DNA from: Prosapia bicincta
Lineage: Eukaryota; Arthropoda; Insecta; Hemiptera; Cercopidae
DNA: 64,000 bases
Reading direction: 5' to 3'
Assembly: GCA_036971475.1 (NCBI GenBank)
Contig: JBAIZL010000006.1
Span: forward strand, 3,121,001-3,185,000
Within the stretch, counting starts at the first letter, position 1; each line of letters begins with the position of its first letter. Shown here piece after piece: positions 47,421 to 59,754 of the stretch. The notes under the pieces were generated by a model. It was not told the DNA's origin. It saw nothing but the letters and a program-made list of their open reading frames with translations, and ran no database searches. Both the position numbers and the translations under genes were made by a program.

Positions 47421-47550
47421 ATAAGCGTAACCCAGGCAGAAGAAAATCCTCGTGGCTTAAATACACGTGACAATGGTAGTCTTCTAGCCAGCTGTGGTTA
47501 AAGATGACAGTGCAGAGTTTGCCAACGCTCTGGGAGGACAAGGCGCTTGA
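47421..47550 (+). mobile_element. RTE-like LINE ORF2 3' end
   Basis: NPGRRKSSWLKYT, then an RQW block with stops, and in another frame DDSAEFANALGGQGA and TGA at 47548. GRR..SWL..(I/L)RQW...FA.ALGGQG(T/A)-stop is a common insect LINE C terminus. The 113-codon minus-strand frame over it is a shadow. Confidence 0.6.
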
Positions 47551-48559
47551 AAAAGAAGATACATCATACAAAATAATGATTCGTCGAAAGAACTGATCGT
47601 AAAGGGTAACATTCTTTGTGAAATTAAAGGAAGAAATTGGGAAGAAAGCCTGGGTATAATAATTTATGAAGTGGTTCTCAAACATTTGTTTAAAGAAATT
47701 GCACTTTATAAATTTTATAAATCAAGCTTTTCTATACCAACTTTTTTTAGCTATAAATTTAGAAGGAGACTTAGTTGAGGGGGGAGGGGCTAAATGAAAA
47801 CACTTGAGTGAATGAATTACTTTAGTACTGTATACATTTTAAAGACCCCAAAACAATTAGGCAAACCAGAAAAGGCGTAATTAATATTAACACTAGGACA
47901 GCTTGATTCTAATATTTATCAACAGTTTTACAACAAATATTTACAAATGACATCTGTAAAATTAATGATTGGGGTGACCCATTGACTAGTTTCTTCTTCA
48001 ACCATTAATGCCAGGTTCAGGCTTTGGTAAAAGGCGCCACAAGTAGGGCTACAGAACTTGTAGTGATGTATAAATGTAAAGTTTTAGAACTAGACGATAA
48101 AATATGCAGATATTTCGCTACTTTTTAATGTTTTAAAAGTATTACGGATGTCTAACTTGTATCCGCGATGTTTTGATTGCTACAAGAGGAAGGTACCATA
48201 GTTTGTGAAAGACTGATGTATTGGATGTTTATTTATTTTTCAATTTGAAAAGGTTTTAATGTCAGATTACGGTAAAGAAAGAAGATCAATATTAAATAGC
48301 TAATTAAAAGAAATTGTTTTTTTTTTTTTTTAAAGTTGTACGTTTATCTGCTTTTGACAACTTATAATTTATGTCGTTTGCACCACAAAAGACATCATTA
48401 TCAAATTGGACTGGATTGTATGACTGTTTTTATTTCCCCACAATATCCTTAACATTTCCTTCCTTTAATATCATCAACCACTTTCATCTCTCGTCATCGT
48501 CTTCTCACCTGTGTTGTAGGTCTCTACTGTCATAGCTTGTTTTCGCCAGTTTGTTCAAT

Positions 48560-48905
48560 TCCTTCTATTCGTTCACATTCTCTTTATACATATCTTGATA
48601 AAATTTTCAGTTGTTAATAAATTACTTTTTATACATCCACTTGAGTAAAAATACATTTTCTTAAACATATAGTGTATGACAATTGATGTTAATACCAAAA
48701 AATGGGGCAAGGTATGAAATACAGTTATTTCGTCCTAATTGGTTTAAAATAAGTGATAATATATGATTTCATAAAACAGCTGATTTTATGTTATAGTGTA
48801 TGCAGTAGAACAGCTGTTTTAGCGCTTAGGTTGTTACTTTATTTATATTAATTGTAATTATTTAATAAAAAGTAATTCAAATACATTTTTGCTTTGTTGA
48901 CATAA
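48560..48905 (+). repeat. interspersed repeat family R, copy 3
   Basis: It aligns to 28640-29100, with TTATACATCCACTTGAG, AGTGATAATATATGATTTCA and paired CAGCTG boxes. It ends directly before a (TA)n array. Confidence 0.7.
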
Positions 48906-48923
48906 GTGTTATTTTACTTTGCG

Positions 48924-49128
<205 letters not shown>

Positions 49129-49689
49129 CTAAGTGTTGCATTGTATTAGAAAATATAAAGCTGAGGAAGAACCAAGCTCTTTACAAACGAATAAGGTTAC
49201 TTTGTTAACTTCTACCCTGCTTTTGAAAGTAGTTTACATATTTTCCTACAAAATGTAGATAAAAAAATCTTTCAGATAATTGCTTATAATATTTTAAATA
49301 TGTTTGTTTTCAATATAACAAATGCTTTTTAATATTCGTAAACATACAAGTTGTTCATTCTGTTTATTTTTCCAATTTCAATAATGAGTGTTAGTCTATG
49401 TTGTACAAAATGCAATAACATTTATGTTTTGTGTTTGGATAAAACAATTGTTACTGTAAACCTTTTATTTATGATTTAAATTATGAAATGAGAAATGCTT
49501 ATTATTATTGAGTCAAATAATTCCACCAGGGGACATTCATATTCAATACAGCATTTAATAGCAAACAGCCAGCAGACACAGTTACAAATACGATACAATC
49601 ATTGCATTGTTCTGCCGGTGTATTAAGCGGTTACAAAGGAAAAGCGTTCCTTAATTAGACGTAATTTCCTTCGTCCTAGCAAGAGCGTA

Positions 49690-50056
49690 TTCTTCTACTA
49701 AGCACTCTTGCGGATGTCCTTGACAAAGGATTTGTAATAGTTTACGCTGCGATCCTTCTTCATGACAAATTCTATTCTCCAAAGATATTCCTTTAGCATT
49801 CGATTACAAACATCGATTTCCGAGTCACAATTCACTCAAATTACAGACGTAACAAACCATGGATAATCTAAAATTGCTGTTTGCCTTGCCGACTCGAGAC
49901 ATATTGACGGATAACAGACACACAATCTTCACTTTCACCTAATTGCAACAGATGAGCGCTCTTCGCCATCAGCTTAGGCCAATAGGAACAGTGACGACGA
50001 TTAAGGTCTTTATGGGACATGAAAGATGTACTAAAGCAAACAGGATCAGATTTCAT
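49690..50056 (-). pseudogene. unrecognised protein-like segment
   Basis: The minus strand from 50056 reads MKSDPVCFSTSFMSHKDLN, CSYWPKLMAKSAHLLQLGES and ends RQGKQQF-stop. After about 60 bases, a second open stretch reads NCDSEIDVCNRMLKEYLWRI, EFVMKKDRSVNYYKSFVKD and IRKSA-stop (TAG). Both look like real protein in charge and residue mix, unlike the surrounding intron. They could be two exons, with the AG before TGAATTGTGAC as acceptor, or a broken retroposed gene. I recognise no family. Confidence 0.35.
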
Positions 50057-50513
50057 ATTGTGTTGATTTAGGTTTACTTATTGAACATATTGTTTTAGGA
50101 AAAAAGTTGAAATAGATTTCTAAATTAAAGCATGAAGAAGTAATATACATTTTTTTTATCAATTTGTAATGAGGTCAGAAAGAAAAATAATATTTTAGTT
50201 ACTTTTTATTTTAAAAAATCGATTAATATAAATATCTATATACATATGCCAAAATCACAATATTAAATGGCAAAATAAAAAAGCATATTAATCTTGCAAT
50301 TTTCCATTGCCCTCTCTGTACAGTATATATATATGGTAGTGGACTATTATTTCTGTTTGTTACTACTTATTCCCTTTCTTTTTTTTAGCTTCCAATTTAT
50401 GAAGCTGATGGTGGTCTATAATTTCTCTATAATTTTATAATGCTTCGTTATTGTAAGGAACCTTTCTCTTAAAAATTTCATATACATCTTTAAATATTAG
50501 ATTTTTAGTAATC

Positions 50514-50598
50514 GAAAAGTTGGCTCAGTGATAAAATACTGGATTCCAAACATGTTGTCATTTAGTTCGAATCTGACAGAGACTTCAACTTTTTAATT
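50514..50598 (+). tRNA. tRNA-like sequence / SINE head (pseudo-tRNA)
   Basis: Box A-like TGGCTCAGTGATA lies at 50521 and box B-like AGTTCGAATC at about 50573, the correct spacing for Pol III internal promoters. The flanks AAAAGTTG and CAACTTTT pair like an acceptor stem. The anticodon arm does not fold well and no isotype can be assigned. It is more likely a tRNA-derived SINE relic than a working tRNA. Confidence 0.4.
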
Positions 50599-51004
50599 TT
50601 AATTAATGAATGGATATTCGAAAAAAACTGTATTAACATCAATTGTCACCCACTACAAATTAATAAAAAAATTATTTAAACTTGATCGGATAAATAAAAA
50701 TAATTTTGTTAAAGATAGAAAAATTGTGCAAGATATATATCAGGAGAGTGTGAGCTACTAGAATAAATTTAATAAATGAATATTGAAGTTAATAAATAGG
50801 GTATGGGCAGAAGCCTGCATCACTTTAAAAAGGGCAGAGGTAACCGGAAATAGATTATTCCAAACTTTAACAAGGTTAGGTATATCTACTGTAATCCATC
50901 TTTCATCTAACTATCCCTCCAGATCTAACCTAAATGTGGCAGAAACGTAATTTAAATAAACTGATAAACAGGAAAAACTTTGCGGTTGGTCATAGCATTT
51001 TTAC

Positions 51005-51108
51005 CTTGAGTCGTAAAACTGTTCAGGATAACTAAAGAGAACGAGGTACATGTATCCCAGGGACTGCGGATTGTCCCGAAATATATTGGCTATCTTCAAC
51101 ATTGCGTT
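51005..51108 (-). CDS. candidate exon of the unknown insect protein
   Basis: On the minus strand a pyrimidine-rich tract and acceptor (ttctaccgcttcgacgtaag|) precede 104 nt encoding NAMLKIANIFRDNPQSLGY, MYLVLFSYPEQFYDS plus two bases, ending at AG|GTAAAA, where the frame would otherwise stop. It enters in phase 0, matching the exit of exon 60845-60946. It leaves in phase 2, matching the 42606 acceptor of the next exon, where the split codon becomes Arg. Another reading is a separate small ORF starting at the ATG of MLKIAN. Confidence 0.5.
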
Positions 51109-51109
51109 C

Positions 51110-53890
51110 TTACGTCGAAGCGGTAGAAAAGCGATGATTGGTACCCTTAGTCAACATTCTTGTTTTTTCATCCTCTATTGTTCTTATTTATTATCTGGAG
51201 CAACTTTGGTGTATAATTAATTAATTGCAATTATAACTTAATAAACACAAAAAGAAATTAATTTATTAATTAAAATAACTATTGTGCATTATAATTAACT
51301 GATAGATTAATTTCTTGTGCATATTGGGTTGTTACAGTGATTAATCTTTTATTCTTCTTTAACCTTTTCATGAACATTTTCGCTTATTCGCATAACATAT
51401 TTGCTTACAGGACAAACATTTTGACAGGCAAAGGGCAAAACAAATAAGAACAGTTACTTAAGTTTGAATATTTCTGAGTAATGGCCCTTGCTCATCACAA
51501 TTCTCTCGTGCCGAGGAAGAGTTTTGCTCAAGAATATTGAAATTCGAGTTGGCTAACAGAATCATGCTGACTGATGTGTTTTATGGCATCGAGTTTCTAC
51601 TTTGACAGTAAAGAGTGCATTTTTGTAGAAAATTTGGGACTTAAAAAATGTTTATAATTTGTATCATTTTAAAAATTTGTTATTAAGTTCAAGTAGTCTG
51701 TAGCTTCAGGGCAGGACTCTTCTACCTGGCAAATAATCAACATTAGTTTTTGAAACTAAACACTTATACAGTATTTGAAGGCTACTGGTTTTGCTTTATG
51801 CCTTTTATCTTTTGAAGTATGTTTTATAAAAAAACAAGATTATGAGATTTTTAGCGACACATTCATTTTACCAGGAGTCACTATTTTTGGTTTTAAGTTT
51901 CCAAGTAAATTTATTAGCTATAAAGATTTTTATAGATGTAATAACAGTCCAAATTATTATTATAGTGCTGAAAAGCACTCCTAGCAACAAAATATTAATT
52001 AATAGCTCTAGGCTATATGCCATGGTTTGCTATTTTCTTATTTGAAGTAATTATAATTTATTTCCATACAGAATAATTAATTATGAAAACAACAGTAAAT
52101 TATTCTAAATATTTAATTCGTGCTTTGTTTAATTTAAAAATATTCATTTTAACAAAATTTAAAATAGTCTTATAACTCATTTAACAACATTAAAAATGAA
52201 TACATATTGTAACACGATTCAGTTTAAAACATTTTTGAAATTGACCCTTTAACAATAAAAATTTTCAATGGTTATATAAAAAAAGTAGGGGTTTCATTTT
52301 CAGAAATTCTGAGAAAAAACTAACATAAAAAAAAATAAGTATTGTTTTAAAATCAGGACTCGTGAAATCTACAAGACCTTAATAGCAAGTATTTACTTAA
52401 TTTACATTCCTTTTATAACGTTTCGGTCATTCACAGCAACTTAGGCAATTTTCAAAACCCATTGAGATTGCCATCAATCTCATTGAGCATGAAACTGGCA
52501 AAGTCTGTACACGGTAAACAAAACTTACTTATTTCAATTTAAAATTGGCGTTCAAATCATTTAATTATTTTGAACAGTCTTTCAGTGACGATCGTTCAAA
52601 TTCCCATTATTGTTTTCGGAACATTATGTATATTATGTTCAATTTTTTTTGCCTAAGAAACAGATAAATCTGTTTGTCAGATTCTGAAGGAAAAATCGGA
52701 GTTTCTGACTATTTATAAAATTGATAGGGTAAAATATTGACTATTACATGTTTTATGTTTTGTATACTTTATGTCTTTAGAATGGCGTAATTTTCTGTGA
52801 ATGGACGAAATGTCGATTATCAAAAGAATGTAAATCAACTAAATACTTGTTCTTATGGGCTTGTGCTTTCACGAGAGTTCTGAATACATTACTTTATACA
52901 AGATGACAGTTTCTTTTCTCTATGAGTATTATTTATACAAGCTTGAGTGTCGGCAGTGACATACGCAGTGGCATTTCCCTGACCACGCCCAAGTTACAGC
53001 ACTGAATTGAGAGCATGAGTAAATAGGTTCGTCAGAACAGTGCCCCAAGTGACTTTCACCTGGTAGATTAGGTTCCCGACGGGAAATATAAACCGATAGC
53101 ATTGTTCACTGCAAGTAAAGTAATATTTGTTTCGCCGGAAACTCCGACATCCAAGCGGAAAAGTAGGAAAGGTATTCAGTGAGTGTACCTTCCACCGTGT
53201 GCGCGCATGCGTGGGCATTAAAACGTTAGTGATTTATGAATGACATTTTAATTTTACTTTCTCTTACATCCAGTTAAAGAGAAAATAAATTGCTCATAAA
53301 AAATTAATTTGAGTCCTTGAACTGAAAATAAATTTCCAGTAGGTTGTTCACTTTGAATACTAAGAGGTTTTTGCTCAATGTCTCTATTTGTCGATCCGCA
53401 ATCAAGCATAGAAATAAACGGTTGAATTAATTGCGAGTACAAAAACGTCTAAAACTTAACGCCTACAGCCATAAACGCGGACACAGGTCAGTGGGTAGCA
53501 AGTGTAGGGTTCCATCTTATTGCAATTCAAAAGTTTACGTATGTAAGTTTTTCACTGTGATTTACTTATAGATTTGCCATGGTAATTTTAATGGGATAGT
53601 GTGTAGATATGATATAAACGTGAACATTTCTTGTGTAGAAAATTTTAGGAAATCATCAAGTGCAGATCTTTGTAATGGCGAAACGCGTCAATGAGTCACT
53701 GAGTGATTTCTTCACTATAGAAGTGAGAATGCAGTAAGACACAGTAGCATCCAAAAGCTATGAGTGTTCGCCAGCGATATTTTAGAATATAACATCTCGG
53801 AAATATTTGAATATGATACATCATTCTTTATATCCGAAATCATACGATAATTCTTTCCCAAAAAGGGTATTTCAGAAACGATAGCTTAAA
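51110..53890. other. intron sequence with one decayed motif
   Basis: On the minus strand at about 52420-52460 there is CCUAAGU.., AUGACC, GAAA, CGUU, possibly a worn hammerhead-type end. A GC-richer patch at 52990-53240 contains a 74-codon minus frame with a splice-like core (cag|TGAACAATG..CCAG|GTGAAA), but its phase does not fit the neighbouring exons. At 53675 GCGAAACGCGTC resembles the family D/PLE end motif. Confidence 0.35.
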
Positions 53891-53894
53891 TATA

Positions 53895-54703
53895 CAGCTT
53901 CACGTTTAAACAAACCATGGCTCATCCATACCTGGATCAGGCGAAACAGGTGCTACATACTACTGCATATATTTTGAGGAATTTTCTGCTGTCGGGGCCG
54001 ACCTTAGCAACTATGACGGCGAGGTAGCTGCCATATATGCTGCAGCAATAGAACTTGAGAACCTGACTGCTCCGGGTAAGGCCGTTTTCCTTGCTGACTC
54101 TAAGACCGCCATCATGAATCTCTCTGGGAACTCACGAACCGACTGTAGTAGAACCATAGAATGTAGAAGAAAACTAAATGCTCTCATAATACCGGGCGGG
54201 TACTTAATTTCCAGTGGATCCTGAACCATGTAAACATCATTTGCAATGAAAAGGCTGATCAACTAGCCAAGCAGGGAACAAGCCTCCCTCAGCCCGAGCA
54301 TCTGAGTTCACTACATTCCTCCAGGTCCCTAATAAAGACGTCCACCAAAAAATGGAATCATTGTCGATTAAGGGAGCTCTCAGCAGGAAAAAGGTGAGAA
54401 AGTCTTGTGACGGGGATACCAATTGATCAAATTTGCCCCGTTCTGTTCGCGTTGCAGCTTTCAGATTGAAGACAGGTCATGATTACCTTGCTGCGCACCT
54501 CCACCGCATTCATGTGCTACCAACCCCGGAGTGTCTGTGGTGGTGAACTTATGAATGCCGAACACCTTAATGATTGCACAGCCCTAGACCGGGCCCAGGA
54601 TTACAACAGTCCCATCTTCAGGGATGCCCATTTCTACTGGTCAGCGCGTCGCCAAATGGCTCAACTGCCAAGGGTGGGCGTTGGCTAGTAAGTAAGTAAG
54701 TAC
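53895..54703 (+). mobile_element. R1-type LINE RNase H domain and 3' tail
   Basis: GSGETGATYYCIYFEEFSA, then VGADLSNYDGEVAAIYAA, FLADSKTAI, and after shifts CNEKADQLAKQGTS, VAAFRLKTGHDYLAAHLHRI, and YWSARRQMAQLPRVGVG near the end. The RNase H residues visible are the Glu of DGE, the Asp of ADS and the Asp of KADQ. Several frameshifts and stops break it. It ends in a (TAAG)n tail at 54687-54703. The 83- and 61-codon minus frames are shadows. Confidence 0.85.
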
Positions 54704-54816
54704 GTTGAAAGAAACCAATTTTAGGTATTTGAACTTTCTAAAAACCTTCAAAGTTGGATAGGTATATGTTTAATATTAGGCTAACTACAGCTAAGCTAGT
54801 GAAAACAATTCACAAT

Positions 54817-54869
54817 GGTAAATATTTTAAAAAATCACTCAAAATATCACTAAGTTTAAAGAACACTAG

Positions 54870-54943
<74 letters not shown>

Positions 54944-55262
54944 TTAGTTTCGAAGATGATGTGGCCTTAATAGTGATTGGCTACTATTCACGTAATATAC
55001 TACTCAATTACTATTTATTAGGAATATACTGTGGTTGAATTTAATAATAAATACACAAAAACCTCTTAACCACAAACTTTCTTTAATTTACCCTAATGTA
55101 CATTTCAGTTACAAAGTAACCATCCTCAGAGGGATAACATACAAATACTACTCAATTAGTAGCCAATCACTGATAAAGGAGACATCGACGTCGAAACTAG
55201 TGTGTATCTATTAATAAACTAGTATGTAGTGATATTTTGAGTGAACTCTTTTAATATTTACC
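54817..55262. repeat. inverted repeat family E, interrupted by (TA)n and a family A insertion
   Basis: The ends GGTAAATATTTT and AATATTTACC mirror each other. Inner shared blocks are TCACTCAAAATATCACTA, CTAGTTTATTAAT and AGTAGCCAATCACT. The left arm has a (TA)n array (54878-54939) that is absent from the right arm. The right-hand inner part is split by a family A arm (55043-55146). Near the arm centre the plus strand has CUGAUAA, GAC AUCGAC GUC, GAAA, ACUAGU, another hammerhead-like layout. Confidence 0.7.
55091..55133 (-). ncRNA. hammerhead-like motif, family A, single arm
   Basis: It has the same sequence as the left arm of the 11593-11814 palindrome: CCCU/AGGG stem I, CUGAGGA, stem II, GAAA, AUGUACAU, U. 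Here only one arm is present, inserted in another repeat. Confidence 0.6.
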
Positions 55263-55404
55263 GTTAGAGATATCCTTGTTGAAGGTCATTCACTAATAGT
55301 GCTTGAAATTACAAGTAAAAGAAAAATTATATATTATTATTTGCTTCTACCTTCTCGAGCTTTTAGGTTTCACGTATACATTTTAACATAGATCGGTAAG
55401 TCAA

Positions 55405-55590
55405 CACTCGCTTATAGTAGCACTTACATTTTGTTTAAATGGGAACCGCCGATTAGTGTGTCTCACTCAAATTAGGAGTTCTTTAACAACCAATATAACT
55501 AAACTCAACACTTACTCTTTAATTTGAAAATTGGACAAATCTCCCGAAACTGACGTCCTCGTTTAGAAAAACTGCAAGTGCTTCTGTAAG
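55405..55590. repeat. family F relic
   Basis: The left end CTTATAGTAGCACTTAC and right end AAGTGCTTCTGTAAGTTAAG are diverged inverted ends. Near the right end is GGACAAATCTCC, GAAA, CTGACGTC, CTC. Confidence 0.5.
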
Positions 55591-55796
55591 TTAAGTATTC
55601 ACATATCGATATAATGTTAAATTGTAATTACCTAAGGGAGATTTATTTTTTAAAAATTAACAAATACCCAAAACTTTATTAATATTAGAAAAAATAAAAT
55701 TGAGACAATTTTTATATCTAATGAGTAGGCTACTAAATGCCTAATAATAATTATGTTTTCTTAATGAAAATTAATAATAAAAATTTAAAATAATAA

Positions 55797-55895
55797 CAAT
55801 AATAATATCACCATCGTCATTTTCATCGTCACCATCGTCTTCGTCATTATCGTCATCATCGTCATCGTCATCGGCATCATCAACATCATCGTCAA
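55797..55895. repeat. imperfect (ATC/GTC)n trinucleotide array
   Basis: A run of TCATCG, TCACCATCG and TCGTCA units. Confidence 0.85.
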
Positions 55896-55899
55896 TATT

Positions 55900-57310
55900 T
55901 AGGTTTTTTAGTATTAAAAATCAAACATATAATTTAGTGATTTCATAATAAGTGATTTAAGTATCAAGGAAACCTTATAGCTATAGACTAAGCAAAATTC
56001 TCCTTCTTGATTATGAATGTTTCTTGTAAATTTTATAAAAAAGGTTGTTAAATAAGTTGCTATAACATACATTTCGAGTTCACATAATTAGATATCTTAT
56101 ACATTTAAAATATATTCGTTTGTGATTCGTGGGTAAATGTCATTATTTTGGGTAATATCTAGATGGAAAAGTGTCACATTAAGGAATGTTTTATTGAAAC
56201 AAGTAGCTTGACATTTAACGATATATCCTTGGGCTGGGACAAAACTACGTCCATACCGAGTGAACGTTCGCCATGACTAAGCAATTCGTCACGTGAACTA
56301 ATAACAAAGTAATTTCATTCGGTGTTTGTTAAGTTTACGATCAAGGCAAAAAGTGTATGAACTTCCGCGGACTAAAGTAAATAACTTGGAGTAAATAGAC
56401 GCTACTTTGAGGAATAAATCAGGAAATCCAAATACTTCATACAATATAAGTATACGTGTTTTTGTAAGTTTAAGTAGCTTAGATAGCATTTATCTCAGAG
56501 ACTTTCGAAGCAGTTTGTAAAATATTTTCGTCTCTATTTATTCTGTTGTGAACAGCTTTGGCATATGACAGAAAATGGCCCGCGTAGTTTCCTTAAAGCG
56601 GACTGTCCGGAAAAGCGATACAAAGAGACGTACAACTAACCCATAAGTTACTTTCTTGGAAGCTTTTAACTCGGGACCACGAACAAGGAACACCACTACA
56701 GTAGTGCTGTTTTCTTTAGACGAAACGTAATGGCGTTGGTAAGGATAAAAATTGATTTTCAAATTTATTTTATAATATTATATCATGTATTAAATATAAA
56801 CGGTTTCATAAACAAAAAAAAATTAGTTTACATAAATAAATTAAATAACTGGTATTATTTAGTTACATACAATTTCAATGACTTATTAACAATAAATAAT
56901 TTTGGCGTTGAGTTGGATTATGTTGTGTTATATTACACTGTTATCAAGTTTATCAATGATAGCTTCATTCTACATTGCCAGCAAATCAACAAATACTCTT
57001 TCAATTGTTACTGCTGATATCCAAACAATGTAAAATCAAAGCAGCATTGATAAATTTGACAACAGTGTAATATAATACAACAATGTACAACTTGACACTA
57101 AATTTATTTATAATTAGCAGCTCATTGAGGCTGCATGAACCAGAGGTTGATGACCCTGGCTAGTCGTGAAAGAGCTTTGTAAATTTATTATATTTAATTT
57201 TAATTTATTCTTATGTAAATGTTTATATTTAATAAAAAAAGTACAATTATAAAACCACCATTTGCGCGTTATATATAATATAAGAGTATAAAGAGTATGT
57301 AAGAGTATAA
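55900..57310. other. intron sequence, nothing recognised
   Basis: A moderately GC-richer patch at 56210-56740 is not repetitive within the window. Its open frames have no domain or splice support. Confidence 0.35.
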
Positions 57311-57312
57311 CA

Positions 57313-57367
<55 letters not shown>

Positions 57368-57412
57368 AAAACAACATAGGTTATTCAAATACAAGAATAT
57401 TTATTAATTTAT

Positions 57413-57457
57413 ATCCAAAGCTTTTCGTTGGTAAACAGTACCAACATCATCAGGAAT
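57413..57457 (-). ncRNA. hammerhead-like ribozyme, family B, intact core
   Basis: On the minus strand CUGAUGA, seven-pair stem II, GAAA, AAGCUU, U and GGAU are all identical to the copy at 26854. Confidence 0.65.
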
Positions 57458-57458
57458 G

Positions 57459-57503
57459 TTTCCTGATGATGTTGGTACTGTTTACCAACGAAAAGCTTTG
57501 GAT
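57459..57503 (+). ncRNA. hammerhead-like ribozyme, family B, intact boxes
   Basis: It has the same boxes and stem II. The 5' stem I strand is UUUC, which leaves three pairs with GGAU because the palindrome centre is truncated. Confidence 0.6.
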
Positions 57504-57571
57504 ATAAATTAATAAATATGCTTGTATTTGAATAACCTATGTTGTTTTAAATTATTAAACAAGAAAATGTA

Positions 57572-57640
<69 letters not shown>

Positions 57641-57673
57641 AGTATAAATTAAAATAGCTTGAAAGTAAATCGG

Positions 57674-57776
57674 TACGTTACACTTACCTATAGTAGCACT
57701 TAAGATTCTTAATGGGAGGTGTTTCCCATTGGCTTTAATAATGAAAAAAGTAAGTGCTACTATAGGCAAGTGTAAC
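57674..57776. mobile_element. short family F MITE with both ends
   Basis: TTACACTTACCTATAGTAGC, ACTTA on the left and TAAGTGCTACTATAGGCAAG, TGTAA on the right form 25-bp inverted ends around about 55 bases. The hammerhead-like core is deleted. Confidence 0.8.
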
Positions 57777-58254
57777 CTACTAATATATGTCTAAGCTTAT
57801 TAAGTGAGAAACTATTAGCTCAAGTAAATATAGAATCAAATAATAATAGTGTTAACTACTTAAAGTTTTTTATAAATTAAAAAGTTTTTTGGGGCGATTA
57901 TAGAAAATAAAAATTACAAATAACCTCTATAAATAGCGATGAAATTTTAAAAAAATAAGATTTTGGGACTCGGGGGGGGGGAATTGTATTGGCGACGGAA
58001 GGGATAACCACTTCTACAGATATTTTAGACTGAGAAAAACGTTTAATTTTGCGTAATGAGAAATTACCTAAATATTTTTATCAGACGCACCTAAGAATAT
58101 TTTCATTTGAATAATTGGATAAAAAATACAAAAGGTATTACTATAGTTATGTTAAATTATTCATGTTGAGATTTATCAAAATTGAAATAATTAATATATT
58201 TATTAACTGATCAAAACTATTTAATAGTAATATTGTTTTCCTTAACCTTTTCCT

Positions 58255-58400
58255 TAACAATGTTCAATAAATAACGTGACAACCTAGTTGTAAAACATCT
58301 GTTCTACAATATAACCTAGTACAGAAAAACACGCGTTGCATAAAATCATATGTTATAATTTAATTAACTATTGAATCATAATCTGACGGAAATTATACTG
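58255..58400 (-). repeat. interspersed repeat family R, reversed copy
   Basis: On the minus strand TAACATATGATTTTATGCAA, then TAGGTTATATTGTAGAACAG and ATGTTTTACAACTAGG align with copies 1 to 3. Confidence 0.55.
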
Positions 58401-58696
58401 ACTCGAAATTGTATGTTTTTGTCCATTCAATAAGTTTTTGTAGGCGTCGCTATCGACGTTTTCACTTCAAACAACTTTTTTTTAACAATTATAAACAATT
58501 TATAATATTATTTTGTTTATACAAACAAAACAGGGAGGTAATATTTAAAAGATATTAAACAAATCGTCAAAAAATAAGTAATAATTGAATAAATCTTACC
58601 TATAAATTTAATATAATGATTTCTTGAGCAACTGTGGTCTATGTTATAATATTTTAAATAACAAACCCAATAACCACAAAATAACTTTATTTATTC

Positions 58697-58739
58697 ACTT
58701 GATGTACATTTCGGTTGCCAGGTAACCATTTTCAGAAGT
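58697..58739 (-). ncRNA. hammerhead-like motif, family A, G8 to A
   Basis: On the minus strand: ACUU, CUGAAAA, U, GGUUAC CUG GCAACC, GAAA, AUGUACAU, C, AAGU. Stem I ACUU/AAGU is intact and H17 is C. G8 is A without the matching C3 change, and stem II has one A-C mismatch. Confidence 0.55.
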
Positions 58740-58853
58740 ACTGAAACAAAGTTAATTTAATTTAAACGTAACATATATAGCAAAAAATATTGAGGTTATA
58801 AATTTATTGTTTGCTATACATGTTACGTTCAAATTAAATTAATTTTGTTCAGT

Positions 58854-58896
58854 ACTTCTGAAGATGGTTACCTGGTAACCGAAATGTACATAAAGT
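58854..58896 (+). ncRNA. hammerhead-like motif, family A, intact
   Basis: ACUU, CUGAAGA, U, GGUUAC CUG GUAACC, GAAA, AUGUACAU, A, AAGU. All boxes, both stems and H17 (A) fit. It is the best preserved family A copy in the window. Confidence 0.68.
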
Positions 58897-58949
58897 TAAT
58901 AAATAAAGTTATTTTGTGGTTATTTAGTTTGTTATTTAAAATATTATAA

Positions 58950-59750
58950 ATATTTATAGTGTCACCACTATAAAGTTAAGTGTAATTAATTACATCATAC
59001 TGTCATTAAATGCAACATGTCTTCCATTGAGGAGACGTGTCCTTTGGTTACGCCGTGTCATTTCAAATTACTGTTATCAGACTGACAGCAAATTGGCAGT
59101 ATGATTAGCGTTGGCATTTGCCAGCGTCTCGGGGAAGACAGAACTTCTAGTGTGTCATGAAAGCTCTAATTCTATTTCGATAAGCCATTGTCCTTGTTAA
59201 TGTAGGACTAGGGCGTCCTGCCAATAAAGGTTGTGAAAGCCGCAATGGCCGTTGGTTATCGCGTTCTGGATCAACAGTTGTAATAAAGCGAATTAAATTT
59301 CTTATTAAGAAAACACGTTAAACGAGAAAATCTAGTAAACTTCCTACAGCAAGGACGTGATTAGATACAGTTAGAATATGTATTTATTGCAAATTGTATT
59401 TTCAACGTTTGATTTCTACCATTTAATTTCTTTTTGCTTATATGAAACATGTATTGTTCAATTAATTTTGTATTATATAAAGATAAGACAGTCTAGTACT
59501 TTGGACTTTAAAAATAAGTTGGATAATTATTTCTGTTTTACGCAGTTTATTAAAATATTAGGCGTTGAGACTAACAAGGTGCTCCAAGCAGCCACTAAGA
59601 ATTAAGGCCGTTAATAAATTAATTAAAACATGGTAAAACGTTTATGCAAGACAAGTCGTCTTAAAATAATTGCTTTCTCAGGTAGGTAAGAAAAACGTAA
59701 TACTATATATTACAGCTTACCAAGCCTTATATATTTGAATACATTTTTCT
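58950..59750. other. intron sequence, nothing recognised
   Basis: A GC-richer, non-repetitive patch lies at 59000-59290, with no exon supported on either strand. Confidence 0.35.
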
Positions 59751-59754
59751 TCCT

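Larger units (their letters stand above)
57314..57638. repeat. TA array - family B palindrome - TA array
   Basis: (TA)n at 57314-57362, palindrome 57365-57551 (axis 57458), then (TA)n at 57575-57638. The palindrome is the 26809-27037 structure with a shorter centre, so that the two motifs share their stem I region. Confidence 0.95.
58648..58947. repeat. 300-bp palindrome of two family A elements
   Basis: The outer ends ATATTTTAAATAACAAACCC and its mirror bound arms of about 120 bp, each with a motif. The centre also mirrors (GTAACATATATAGCAAA / TTTGCTATACATGTTAC). Confidence 0.95.

Noticed and set aside
47344..47685. 113-codon minus-strand frame
   Set aside because: It is the antisense shadow of a LINE ORF2 3' end read on the plus strand.
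52994..53218. Possible exon within a 74-codon minus frame
   Set aside because: Splice-like borders exist, but it enters in phase 2 while the neighbouring exon leaves in phase 0, and no other exon matches.
54754..55038. 94-codon frame
   Set aside because: It crosses a TA array inside a palindromic repeat; no domain.
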